From Pseudomonadota bacterium (GTDB taxonomy: Bacteria; Pseudomonadota; Alphaproteobacteria; Rhodospirillales; Casp-alpha2): a DNA stretch of 64,000 nucleotides. The stretch is from NCBI GenBank assembly GCA_027624235.1, contig JAQBYB010000001.1:1-64000 (forward strand). The letters are read 5' to 3'. A model generated the notes under the pieces. It did not search any database. It saw only the letters and a list, made by a program, of their open reading frames with translations, and was not told the DNA's origin. Shown here in pieces: positions 40,994 to 49,442 of this stretch (its first letter is position 1; every line of letters starts with the position of its first letter). Made by a program: the position numbers and the translations under genes.

Positions 40994-41485
40994 ATGCCGC
41001 AACTCGATTTTTCAACGTATCTGCCGCAGGTTTTCTGGCTGGTTGTGACGTTCATCGCCCTCTTCCTGATCATCTGGAAGATTGCCGTGCCGCGCATCGC
41101 CAATTCCCTGGAGGCCCGCCAGAAGCGTATCGAGGACTTCCTGGACAGAGCCGCCGACGCCAAAAAAGAAGCCGAGGAAACCCTGGCCGCTTATGAGGCG
41201 GCGATGAGCGAGGCCCGCAGCAAGGCGCAGGCCATAATCGGCAAGGCATCCCTGAAAATTGCCGAACAGGCCGAGGCGCGGAAAGCCGCGTTGACCGAAG
41301 AACTCAACCGGAAATTCGCCGACAGCGAAGCCGAGATCAAACAGGCCATCGACGGCGCCATGAACAATATCCGCGACATTGCCGTCGACGTCGCCGCCGA
41401 GGCGCTTAATCGCCTCACCGGCGAACAACCGGATGACAAAAACCTCGCCAAGGCCGTCGATCGGGCCATGAAGGCCGAAGGGTAG
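40994..41485 (+). CDS. atpF': F0 ATP synthase subunit b' (AtpF')
   Basis: The 163-residue stalk subunit has one N-terminal membrane helix (YLPQVFWLVVTFIALFLIIW) followed by a long charged helix rich in Glu, Ala and Lys. Alphaproteobacteria carry two b-type subunits, b' and b, as here. It is followed 16 bp later by atpF. Confidence 0.9.
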   Translation: MPQLDFSTYLPQVFWLVVTFIALFLIIWKIAVPRIANSLEARQKRIEDFLDRAADAKKEAEETLAAYEAAMSEARSKAQAIIGKASLKIAEQAEARKAALTEELNRKFADSEAEIKQAIDGAMNNIRDIAVDVAAEALNRLTGEQPDDKNLAKAVDRAMKAEG

Positions 41486-41501
41486 AGAGGGGAGCCGAAA
41501 G

Positions 41502-41990
41502 ATGGCCATTCTGCAAGATCCCAGCTTTTGGGCGTCCGTCGCCTTCGTCATCTTCATTGCCGCGGCGGCGAAGCCGATTTCGCGTTTGGCGGTCGCCGGG
41601 CTGGATAAGCGCGCCGACAAAATCCGCGACGACCTCGATGAAGCCGAAAAGCTGCGCGAAGAGGCCCAGGACCTGTTGGCCAATTACCAGCGCAAGCAGC
41701 GCGACGCCATCGCCGAAGCCGAAGCCATCGTCGCCCACGCCGGCGAAGAAGCCGAACGTCTTGCCGGACAGGCAATCATGAGCCTTGAAGCATCCCTGGA
41801 AAGACGCCGCAAACTGGCCCTGGAACGGATTGCCCAGGCCGAAGCCCAGGCGTTGGATAGGGTTCTGACCATGACCGTCGACATCGCCCTCGACGCGACC
41901 CACGATTTCCTGGCCAATGAACTCAAAGACAAGCAAGCCAACGCCCTGACCGACGCCGCCATCAAAGACCTGGCCGGCAACCTCCACTAA
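41502..41990 (+). CDS. atpF: F0 ATP synthase subunit b
   Basis: The 162-residue second stalk subunit: a short membrane helix near residues 9-24 (FWASVAFVIFIAAAAK) and a long amphipathic helix (DDLDEAEKLREEAQDLLANYQRK). It ends the F0 operon; the F1 genes are not next to it, in line with split ATP synthase loci in this class. The accessory patch starts just after its stop. Confidence 0.92.
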   Translation: MAILQDPSFWASVAFVIFIAAAAKPISRLAVAGLDKRADKIRDDLDEAEKLREEAQDLLANYQRKQRDAIAEAEAIVAHAGEEAERLAGQAIMSLEASLERRRKLALERIAQAEAQALDRVLTMTVDIALDATHDFLANELKDKQANALTDAAIKDLAGNLH

Positions 41991-42019
41991 TAATCCGCTG
42001 AAACCGTTCCCAGAAGTGG

Positions 42020-42105
42020 TCCTAGAAATTCGGACAGTGGTCTAAGGTGTATCCCGAACCTGAGAAAGGGATACGACATGGCAAAACGACGGAACTTTAA
42101 ATACC
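42020..42105 (+). mobile_element. Remnant of an IS3-family left end
   Basis: The stretch with TGGTCCTAGAAATTCGGACA, then a leader GAACCTGAGAAAGGGATACGAC and an ATG opening MAKRRNF, looks like the terminal region and first codons of an IS3-type orfA, whose products typically start MAKRRNF/MSKRRTF. The reading frame stops after 13 codons. No transposase body or right end is seen. Assignment to IS3 rests on recollection of typical ends. Confidence 0.4.
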
Positions 42106-42115
42106 AAGTTCAGCA

Positions 42116-42727
42116 CTAGCCCTTCTTGCCGTATTTACAGCTAACTGTCGGCGAAAATGGGTTCAACCCATCCTTAAGGTTCGCGTGCTTCCGGAAATAA
42201 ACATGTTGATCATGATGAGGCTGAAACATATGGGCTTCATCTTGGGGGGTGTTGGCATCATCCATCATTGTATCCCATGTACGACCCATGCTTTTGGGCG
42301 GATTATGATGTCCTGCCTCTTTCCATGCCTTCATGAAAACAAGGTTTTCAGCCCCGACAAGGATAAGGCCGCCATTCGCCTGCGGCTCATACAACAAGAT
42401 TGCGGGTTTCATAAAGTCGGTATGGGTGCTCATCCCATCCACACGCGGGTCTGTTGCCGTAATTTTCAACACATCGGGCCTGATATAATGGATGCCCATG
42501 CCACCCCATTCCGGCGGCAACCCCTCGCTGGCCGCATCAATGCAATGGCCAGGTGGCGCTGGAACATAACCTTCAGCCAAGGCAACATTGACATCACTGT
42601 ATTTCGAGGTCGCCTGCTGAATTTTTTTAATCTCTGCGGAAATGTCATGGGCGACAACATTCGACGGCAGCGCCAAGACAAACAAAGCAACGAAGGCACT
42701 GATTAATCCAGAATAAATCATTCTCAT
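42116..42727 (-). CDS. His-rich secreted protein of unknown function
   Basis: A 203-residue protein with a signal peptide (about 1-26, ending NVVA) and a mature part with motifs GGMGIHYIRPDVL near residue 76, a PAILLYEPQANGGLILVG block, and the histidine cluster HMFQPHHDQHVYFRKH near 168-183, ending FSPTVSCKYG. I recall similar secreted proteins with GMG(I/F)HY, LLYEP and a C-terminal HYDLHVW-type block in many bacteria; they have no assigned role. The His-rich face suggests metal binding (inference). It is isolated in the accessory patch, with AT-rich flanks. Confidence 0.75.
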   Translation of the reverse strand: MRMIYSGLISAFVALFVLALPSNVVAHDISAEIKKIQQATSKYSDVNVALAEGYVPAPPGHCIDAASEGLPPEWGGMGIHYIRPDVLKITATDPRVDGMSTHTDFMKPAILLYEPQANGGLILVGAENLVFMKAWKEAGHHNPPKSMGRTWDTMMDDANTPQDEAHMFQPHHDQHVYFRKHANLKDGLNPFSPTVSCKYGKKG

Positions 42728-42881
42728 TCCCCTTTTATGAAACAGTCATTTCAAACACCAAGTCACAAAAAACACTACCTTGATCGGAGCTGGTGGAATA
42801 CCTATAATCAGACAATGAATATAGAAAATCTGCCAAATTTTAAGCCCATTGATTACGGCAATGTTTCAGATGTCGACCGCC

Positions 42882-42932
42882 TGTCAACGCCGGAGTAAAA
42901 ACACACCAGCGGCCGGAGTAAAAATGTTCCAT
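42882..42932. mobile_element. Possible IS21-family terminal repeats
   Basis: Two direct copies of GCCGGAGTAAAAA (42889-42901 and about 42912-42924) with intervening CACACCAGCG and a leading TGTCAAC resemble the multiple short end repeats of IS21-type elements. No transposase gene is present and the other end is not seen. The rest of the 42728-43009 gap is AT-rich and seems to hold only the promoter of the next gene. Confidence 0.3.
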
Positions 42933-43009
42933 CTGCGTTCTTTTTTCTTGCTTTTTAGTCCTAATAATGATATTATTCCTTTATATCAATTTGTAAAAGG
43001 TTTAATATC

Positions 43010-43471
43010 ATGGATTTACCCCTTCCCCGCCGCCCCCTGAACCTGCGCCAGGAGCGCTTTTGCCACTACTTCGTGCTCTATGCGTGCGCCGCCGTCGCCG
43101 CCATCGAAGCCGGCTACGGGCGCAAGTCGGCCAAGCATCAGGGCTATCGCCTGCTGCACACCGGCCGCGTCCGCGAGCGCATCCGCGCCATTCACACCGG
43201 CCATGCGCTCGGCACCGACGCCGACGCGCTGATCGGCAAGCTTGAGACCGTCTATCGGCGCGCCGTCCAGGACCACCATTTCCATACCGCGGCGCGCTGC
43301 GTCGAGTTGCAGGCGCGGCTGACGGCGATGAAGGAGCGCCGCGACGATATTGCAACGATGCCGGCCCTGCCGACCCTGACGGCCCAGCCGCCGGCGATAA
43401 ACCTTGGCGTCCTCAAGGCCGAGGCGGAAGCGGTGATCGACCGGATGGCGGTCTCAAGCCGGCGAAAATGA
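43010..43471 (+). CDS. Terminase small subunit-like protein (orphan)
   Basis: A 153-residue protein whose first 60 residues match the DNA-binding helix-turn-helix region of phage terminase small subunits (LRQERFCHYFVLY..AAVAAIEAGYGRKSAKHQGYRLL). The rest is helical with a conserved-looking TAARCVELQARLTAM region. TerS proteins mark pac or cos sites for packaging. No large terminase, portal, capsid or integrase gene is nearby, so it is a relic or a domesticated DNA-binding protein. Its stop codon falls in the first unit of the 11-bp repeat array. Confidence 0.75.
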   Translation: MDLPLPRRPLNLRQERFCHYFVLYACAAVAAIEAGYGRKSAKHQGYRLLHTGRVRERIRAIHTGHALGTDADALIGKLETVYRRAVQDHHFHTAARCVELQARLTAMKERRDDIATMPALPTLTAQPPAINLGVLKAEAEAVIDRMAVSSRRK

Positions 43472-43573
43472 CCACCCGATGGCCACCTGATGTCTACCCA
43501 ATGTCCACCGGATGTCGACCCGATGACCACCGAATGTCCACCGAATGCCGACCAATGCCCACCAATGCCTACC
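43466..43573 (+). repeat. Array of ten 11/10-bp units, core ATGNCNACC
   Basis: From the terminase-like stop codon onward, the sequence reads as units such as CGATGGCCACC, TGATGTCTACC, CAATGTCCACC, GGATGTCGACC, CGATGACCACC, GAATGTCCACC and GAATGCCGACC; the last two are ten bases. ATG, C and ACC are fixed in every unit while positions 4 and 6 of the core vary. The period is not a multiple of three, so no single protein reads the repeat. It lies in the convergent gap before anmK. Confidence 0.85.
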
Positions 43574-43594
43574 GTTGATTTTCCAGGCGCCGGT

Positions 43595-44686
43595 TTAGGC
43601 GGGATGATGCAGGACGCCGCCGCGCATCGGCTCGGCCACGCCGGTGGTGCCGGGCAGGCTGAGCGGTTGGCCGTTCAGCGAGCGCACGGCGAGGAACGCG
43701 AACGCCTGGGCTTCCAGGGCGTCGCCCTGCCAGCCGGCCATTTCCGCCGGTTCCACCGGTTGCAGCAACAGCCCGCGCAAGGCCGCCATCAAGGCCGGAT
43801 TGTGCCGGCCGCCACCGCACACCAGCCAGCGGTTGGGCAACGCCGGGAACTGATGCGCCGCCGCGTCGATGCTGGCGGCGGTAAACGCGACCAGGGTGGC
43901 GGCGCCGTCGGCGGTCGACAGCCCGGTGGCGGCAATGACATCAAAATCCTCGCGGTCGAGGGATTTCGGATAGGGCAGATCAAAATATGGATTGTCCATC
44001 AATTGCTCCAGGACCGCCTGATTGACGGTGCCCGCGTGGGCCAGCTTGCCGCCTTCGTCCATGGCCAGGCCTTCCCGGTCGCGCACCCAATCATCGATGA
44101 GCGCGTTGCCGGGGCCGGTGTCAAACGCGATCAGGCCGCCGTCGGGGCTGATCCAGGTGACGTTGGCGACGCCGCCGATATTGAGCACCGCCAGCGGCTT
44201 CTCGAATTTCACCGACAGCGCCGCGTGATACAGCGGCGCAAACGGCGCGCCCTGGCCGCCGCCGGCGACATCATTGGCGCGAAAGTCATTGACCACCTTG
44301 ATTCCGGTTTGCCGCGCCAGCCGGCCGCCGTCGCCGATCTGGCGGGTGATGCCTTTTTCCGGTTGGTGAAAAACGGTATGGCCGTGAAAGCCGATGACAT
44401 CGATATCGCTTGGCCCCAGACCATTGTCGGCGAGCAGGCGGTTGACGGCCTCGGCGTGGCGGTCGGTCAGTTCTTCACCGATGGCGGTGGCGTCTTCGTT
44501 ATGATCCGAATCACGACCCAACAGGGCGCGCAATTTGTCGCGGAAATTTTCGTCATAGGGCTGGCTCAGCGACGGGCCGAAACCGGACACCGTGTCGCCA
44601 TCGGTTTGCAACAACGCGGCGTCGATGCCGTCCATGGAGGTGCCGCTCATCAATCCGATTGCCGTCATTATTTTCGCCGCCGCCAT
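43595..44686 (-). CDS. anmK: Anhydro-N-acetylmuramic acid kinase
   Basis: AnmK opens and phosphorylates 1,6-anhydro-MurNAc to MurNAc-6-phosphate in cell-wall recycling. The 363-residue product has the nucleotide motif IGLMSGTSMDGIDAAL near the start, HGHTVFHQPEKG and the catalytic DTGPGNALIDDW. The ATG at 44686 has GGGGAG six bases upstream; alternatives at 44707 and 44668 are in frame. It is divergent from tyrS. Confidence 0.93.
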   Translation of the reverse strand: MAAAKIMTAIGLMSGTSMDGIDAALLQTDGDTVSGFGPSLSQPYDENFRDKLRALLGRDSDHNEDATAIGEELTDRHAEAVNRLLADNGLGPSDIDVIGFHGHTVFHQPEKGITRQIGDGGRLARQTGIKVVNDFRANDVAGGGQGAPFAPLYHAALSVKFEKPLAVLNIGGVANVTWISPDGGLIAFDTGPGNALIDDWVRDREGLAMDEGGKLAHAGTVNQAVLEQLMDNPYFDLPYPKSLDREDFDVIAATGLSTADGAATLVAFTAASIDAAAHQFPALPNRWLVCGGGRHNPALMAALRGLLLQPVEPAEMAGWQGDALEAQAFAFLAVRSLNGQPLSLPGTTGVAEPMRGGVLHHPA

Positions 44687-44766
44687 CGCCTGCTCCCCAT
44701 CCGACAACGTCGGGATTGCGCCTTCGATACTGATAGCATAAACCCATTGAGGAAATCGGGGAACCT

Positions 44767-46053
44767 ATGAGCAGCCACAAATCGCAATTTATCCAAAGTG
44801 TCGAAGAACGCGGCTTCCTGCACCAGTGCACGGACCTCGGCGGGCTCGACGCGCTTGCGGCTGGCCAAAACAAGGATAAGACTCCCGTCACCGCCTACAT
44901 CGGGTTCGATTGCACCGCGCCCAGCCTGCACGCCGGATCGCTGGTCTCGATCATGCTGCTCCGGCTGTTTCAGCAGGCCGGGCATAAGCCGATCGTGCTG
45001 ATGGGCGGCGGCACCACCAAAGTCGGCGACCCGTCCGGCAAGGACGAAGCCCGCAAGTTTCTCAGCGACGACGATATCGCCGCCAACATGGCCGGCATCA
45101 AGGACGTGTTCGCCAAGTTCCTGACGTTCGCCCCGGATGGACAAAAGGGTGGACCCACCGACGCGGTCATGGTCAACAACGCCGACTGGCTTGATGATCT
45201 CGATTACATTGCGTTCCTGCGCGATTACGGTCGCCACTTTTCCGTCAACCGGATGCTCGGCCTCGAAAGCGTCAAGCAGCGCCTCGATCGCGAGCAACCG
45301 CTGAGCTTCCTCGAATTCAACTACATGATTCTACAGGCCTACGATTTTCTCGAACTGGGCCGCCGCCACGGCTGCGCCCTGCAAATGGGCGGCTCCGACC
45401 AATGGGGCAACATCGTCGGCGGCGTCGATCTCGGCCGCCGCGTCGAGGGGCTGGAGCTGTTCGGGCTGACGACGCCGCTGCTGACCACCAGTTCCGGCGC
45501 CAAGATGGGCAAGACCGCCGACGGCGCCGTGTGGCTCAACGAAGACATGCTGTCGGCCTATGACTACTGGCAATACTGGCGCAACACCGAAGACGCCGAC
45601 GTCGGTACGTTCCTGAAGCTGTTCACCGAGCTGCCGCTCGACGAAATCGCGCGTCTGGAAAAACTGGCGGGCGAGGACATCAACGAGGCCAAGAAGGTAT
45701 TGGCCGACCAGGCGACGGCGCTTTGTCATGGTGCGGAAGCCGCCAAGGCGGCCGCCGAGACCGCGCGCAAAACCTTTGAAGAAGGCGCGCAAAGCGCGGC
45801 GGGCCTGCCGACCGTTGAGGTTGCGCGCGGCCTTTTGGACGGCGGCATCGCCGCGTTCGAGTTATTCAAGATTGCCGGACTGGCGCAATCCAACGGCGAG
45901 GCGAGGCGATTGATTAAGGGCGGTGGCGGGCGCGTCAATGACACCGCCATCAGTGACGAGACACAAAATATCACCAGCGCCGACCTGGGCGACGACGGCA
46001 CGATCAAATTGTCGGCGGGAAAAAAACGCCACGCGCTGATCAAAGCGGGATGA
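44767..46053 (+). CDS. tyrS: Tyrosyl-tRNA synthetase
   Basis: A class I synthetase of 428 residues. The HIGH-type site is [15 protein letters not shown], the KMSKS-type loop is KMGKT in [14 protein letters not shown], the tyrosine pocket YDFLEL is present, and the C-terminal S4-like RNA-binding domain has [15 protein letters not shown]. Pairing with divergent anmK is one I recall from alphaproteobacteria. Confidence 0.95.
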   Translation: MSSHKSQFIQSVEERGFLHQCTDLGGLDALAAGQNKDKTPVTAYIGFDCTAPSLHAGSLVSIMLLRLFQQAGHKPIVLMGGGTTKVGDPSGKDEARKFLSDDDIAANMAGIKDVFAKFLTFAPDGQKGGPTDAVMVNNADWLDDLDYIAFLRDYGRHFSVNRMLGLESVKQRLDREQPLSFLEFNYMILQAYDFLELGRRHGCALQMGGSDQWGNIVGGVDLGRRVEGLELFGLTTPLLTTSSGAKMGKTADGAVWLNEDMLSAYDYWQYWRNTEDADVGTFLKLFTELPLDEIARLEKLAGEDINEAKKVLADQATALCHGAEAAKAAAETARKTFEEGAQSAAGLPTVEVARGLLDGGIAAFELFKIAGLAQSNGEARRLIKGGGGRVNDTAISDETQNITSADLGDDGTIKLSAGKKRHALIKAG

Positions 46054-46074
46054 TCAGGGCGGGCTGAATTCGGG

Positions 46075-49000
46075 TTATTGAAGACCGCCGTCCGCGCCGC
46101 CGGGTTTGTCGCCGCCGAAGATATCGAAGACGTTGCGGAAGATCCCCGGCGTCAGGGCGGACAGCGGGTTAAGCGTGATCTTGGGGTCGTCGGTGGGGCC
46201 GCTCATGGCGTAGTTGACCGCGAACACACCGCCGCCTTTCTTGCCGCCGGTGAATAGTTCGCCCAACACCGGAATGTTGCCCAAGGCGCTGTTGATGGCA
46301 TAGGCAGGCACCACCGTGCCGGTAATATCGACGATGTCGGCATAGGTATAGACGGTTCCAGAGGCGGTAAAACCAAGCGACGTTCCGGTGGCGCTGGCGT
46401 CCTTGACCTGCAAGGTGCCGGAGCCGAGGACAAACGGGATGTCCAGATTATTAAAGACAAGCCCGCCACCTTCCAGCGCATCCAGGATGCCGGTCAGCGC
46501 CATGATGCTCAGCACCCGGGCCAGGACCGGCGCCTTGGTGACCCGGTAATCGGTGACCTTGAGTTTCCCGATCAGCGGATTGCCGACGGCCTTGTCATCA
46601 TATTGTCCGGCGATTTCCAATATTCCGCCGACCATGGCATTGTAGAAATCCATGGTTTTCAGGACCGCCCCCGCATCCGACGAGGTCATCACAAAATTCC
46701 GGTTGCCATCCTTGCCGGGGCGGATGCTCAACTCGAAGGATTTATTTTTTCCCACCTCGCCTTTCAGAAGAACCGTTCTCCAAAGGTCGTCCTTGTGGGC
46801 GAAGGTGCCGGAAATATTCTCCAGAGACTTATCCGGTCCGATCCAGACGCGCCCGAGTTCCACAGCCATGGTCAGGTAAGGGAGTTTGAAGTCCTCAAAA
46901 ACCCCACCCTCCTGGTTTTTGTGAAAAAGGTCTTCCCAGATTGACGTCATATCGAAACTGGGGCCGTGGAAGCCCGCGTCCCAGCCGCCGTCTGGCCTGG
47001 AAATCAGCGCTCCCTTGATGTCGGTTCGGCCATAGGAAATTTGCTCAAAATCGATCCGCTGAAGACCAATCTCGCCGTTGCCATACCGCGCGGCGCCGCG
47101 CACCTTCAAATCATCGGCGGCAATGGCGAAGGCGGGAACGGCGGTGATTTTATCGCCCTTGAAATCCACGGTAATGCTGGCAACGCCAGGTGTATTGCGC
47201 CGTTTTCTCCAACCGAAGGCATCCGCCGAAAGCTCGGCGTTGGTAATGTCGGCCTTAACGTCAAGACGCCGATCAATATCGTTGAAAATGGTATAGTTGA
47301 CATCGGCGTCCAGCGCGCCTTTGACAAATCTGTCGGTGAAGGGCGCGATATCCAGGCCCATCTGGGCGATCTGGCGGGTGTCGGCGATATGTGCTTTCAG
47401 GTCATAGCGTCTCTTGAACGGCGGTTTGACGCCAAAATTTTCCCGCCAAGCCAAGGTCGCCGGAATATTGCCGATGTTGACCTTGCCGGTAATATCCATG
47501 CCCTTTTTATCGACCAGGATATCGACATTACCGCCGGTGATGTCGCGACCCAACACCGCCTTGGCTAAAGATAGTTCGCGAACATTCGATTTGGCGGATA
47601 CCTTGATGCCGTCCAGCGTGAGGGCGTTCTCAACAATAAAATTCAGCTTCAGCTCGGTTTTCGCCTTTCCCTTGGCCGTGGCCGGGTCGACTCCGATCGC
47701 CTTGGCGTACCGCAACGGATCGTTATTCAGGTATGCCAACTTGTCCCCGAAGGCCCCTTCGATGCCGACGGTGACGTCGGCGATTTGATCGTATCCATCA
47801 AGACCGGAAATCAGAACCGCGGCGTCGGTAATTTTCAGGGCTTCGGATTCCCCTTTGGAGATGAAGATGTTGAATTCTTTTTCATCGAACTTCATATATG
47901 CGGCGGCATTTCGGATCTTTGGCATGGGCGGCAGGTAATCGACACTGACGCCGCTGACATCCATATCACCGTCCAGCGATACCAATTCGAAGGTGCCGTT
48001 TTCAAACCAAAGTTGCATTTCGGCGCGAGCCTGATGAAGAACGCCGTCGGAAAAATGCGCCACCACCCAGCGGTGCGTGTCCTTACCCAATGCCGCCGGC
48101 CAGTACCGGTCAAGCTGATCGACGGCCATGCCTTCGATCGAGCCTTTGAAATCGATAGACATTTTGGCGGCGGCAAGATCACCAATGCCGTTAAAGCCGT
48201 CCACCACCGCGCTGGCCTTTGCCGTGGGGCCTCTGAGATCGGCTTCAACATTGGTAATCTCAAGGCGCTGGGTTTTTCCCAGGTATCGGCCTTTGAGTTT
48301 GAGCGACGCCACCGGCATCCGGTGGCCGATGGGCGCCGGTAGCGCCACAAAGCCCTTAGGGCCAAGGTCGATGTTGATTTCTGCGATGTCGAGTCGGTCC
48401 TCGCCACCTTCATAGATCCCTTTCAGCGACACCCCGTTAACGGGCAGCGATTGTTCGAAGGGGCTGGGCAAATTAAGCACGCCGCGCCCGCCCGACAGAT
48501 CGAATTTGGCCGCCTCGATAATACCGTCCAGGGACATCCCTACCGTCACCGTGCCCTTCAACGGCAACGCCAGGGCACGAAGCGGCCCCAGTTCGTAATA
48601 CAACGACGAAAAAACCGCCGGCGAGACCTCGGAAAAATTAACCGTCATATCGAGACGCCGAGCAGCGGATTGATAGCCTACGGTCGTCGAAAATTTTGAT
48701 TCCCGACCATCGATGCCCAGCGCAAGGTTGATGTCTCCGAACAGGCCGACTGCGTCACGGCGCAGCCGAACATTGGCGGACTGCGTCACCCAGGATTTTC
48801 CCAACAACTGGTCGTCCAGGGTAATCTCAGCGTTAACAACCTCTAGCCGGGTCAGGTAGCTCATGGGGTTGCCCTTGTCCGGCTTCGCCAGAAGCTGATC
48901 AAGGAGTCTGAGCGCAAAATCCTTCGACTGCGCTTCGGTGTCCATAAAGCCGATGCCGATGTCACCGCCCAGACCCCGGCTAACCCGCAACCGCGGGCCG

Positions 49001-49356
49001 AACAACTCGATGCTCCTGGGCGCCAACAAGCCACTGATCAGGGCCTGGCCGCTCAGTGAAAAGGACACCTCGGGCACACTACCGACCAAAGAACCGTCCG
49101 GCCTCAAGACCTTGACCTCAAGCACGCGGATATCCAGGGTCCTGTCCCACCCCGCCCAGGTCAGAATGGTGTCCTTCATGGTTAGTTGGAAATTTTGCTG
49201 CCCGGCATTGATGGCGTTTTGAATGTGGGCAGACAGAAAGCCCAACGAGATTGGACCCGAGGACAACTGCCAAGCCGCCACCATTAACATGATGGCCAAG
49301 CCCGCGCCTAATCCGCCAACTAATTGGACGATTCCCCGAAACGTGCGCCTGATCAA
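46075..49356 (-). CDS. AsmA-like/YhdP-type large envelope protein
   Basis: A 1093-residue protein with an N-terminal membrane anchor (about residues 12-30, GGLGAGLAIMLMVAAW), a long beta-rich body with DUF3971-like stretches, and an AsmA-like C-terminal domain near residues 850-1060. This is the architecture of the YhdP/TamB group of bridge-like proteins that carry phospholipids between the inner and outer membranes; assignment to that process is inference by family. It is divergent from glnE by 86 bp. Confidence 0.85.
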   Translation of the reverse strand: MIRRTFRGIVQLVGGLGAGLAIMLMVAAWQLSSGPISLGFLSAHIQNAINAGQQNFQLTMKDTILTWAGWDRTLDIRVLEVKVLRPDGSLVGSVPEVSFSLSGQALISGLLAPRSIELFGPRLRVSRGLGGDIGIGFMDTEAQSKDFALRLLDQLLAKPDKGNPMSYLTRLEVVNAEITLDDQLLGKSWVTQSANVRLRRDAVGLFGDINLALGIDGRESKFSTTVGYQSAARRLDMTVNFSEVSPAVFSSLYYELGPLRALALPLKGTVTVGMSLDGIIEAAKFDLSGGRGVLNLPSPFEQSLPVNGVSLKGIYEGGEDRLDIAEINIDLGPKGFVALPAPIGHRMPVASLKLKGRYLGKTQRLEITNVEADLRGPTAKASAVVDGFNGIGDLAAAKMSIDFKGSIEGMAVDQLDRYWPAALGKDTHRWVVAHFSDGVLHQARAEMQLWFENGTFELVSLDGDMDVSGVSVDYLPPMPKIRNAAAYMKFDEKEFNIFISKGESEALKITDAAVLISGLDGYDQIADVTVGIEGAFGDKLAYLNNDPLRYAKAIGVDPATAKGKAKTELKLNFIVENALTLDGIKVSAKSNVRELSLAKAVLGRDITGGNVDILVDKKGMDITGKVNIGNIPATLAWRENFGVKPPFKRRYDLKAHIADTRQIAQMGLDIAPFTDRFVKGALDADVNYTIFNDIDRRLDVKADITNAELSADAFGWRKRRNTPGVASITVDFKGDKITAVPAFAIAADDLKVRGAARYGNGEIGLQRIDFEQISYGRTDIKGALISRPDGGWDAGFHGPSFDMTSIWEDLFHKNQEGGVFEDFKLPYLTMAVELGRVWIGPDKSLENISGTFAHKDDLWRTVLLKGEVGKNKSFELSIRPGKDGNRNFVMTSSDAGAVLKTMDFYNAMVGGILEIAGQYDDKAVGNPLIGKLKVTDYRVTKAPVLARVLSIMALTGILDALEGGGLVFNNLDIPFVLGSGTLQVKDASATGTSLGFTASGTVYTYADIVDITGTVVPAYAINSALGNIPVLGELFTGGKKGGGVFAVNYAMSGPTDDPKITLNPLSALTPGIFRNVFDIFGGDKPGGADGGLQ

Positions 49357-49442
49357 AGGTTTTCCTCTGAAATTTAAAACTCAGCCTGTCTTGACCGAAC
49401 CCACAGATTCCCTCAGTCTGCGGTTGTCCGGAGGCGGTCATT

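Noticed and set aside
43466-43573. 11-bp repeats considered as a CRISPR array or a coding repeat
   Set aside because: Units are too short for CRISPR and have no spacers; a period of 11 bases shifts the frame in each unit, so it cannot encode a peptide repeat.
43010-43573. A prophage in the atpF-anmK interval
   Set aside because: Only a terminase-small-subunit-like gene is present; there is no large terminase, portal, capsid, tail, lysis or integrase gene.
43490-44770. A 426-codon plus-strand frame that begins inside the 11-bp array and runs antisense to anmK
   Set aside because: The repeated Cys-Pro-Pro start comes from the array and the rest is the shadow of anmK; no ribosome site or domain is seen.
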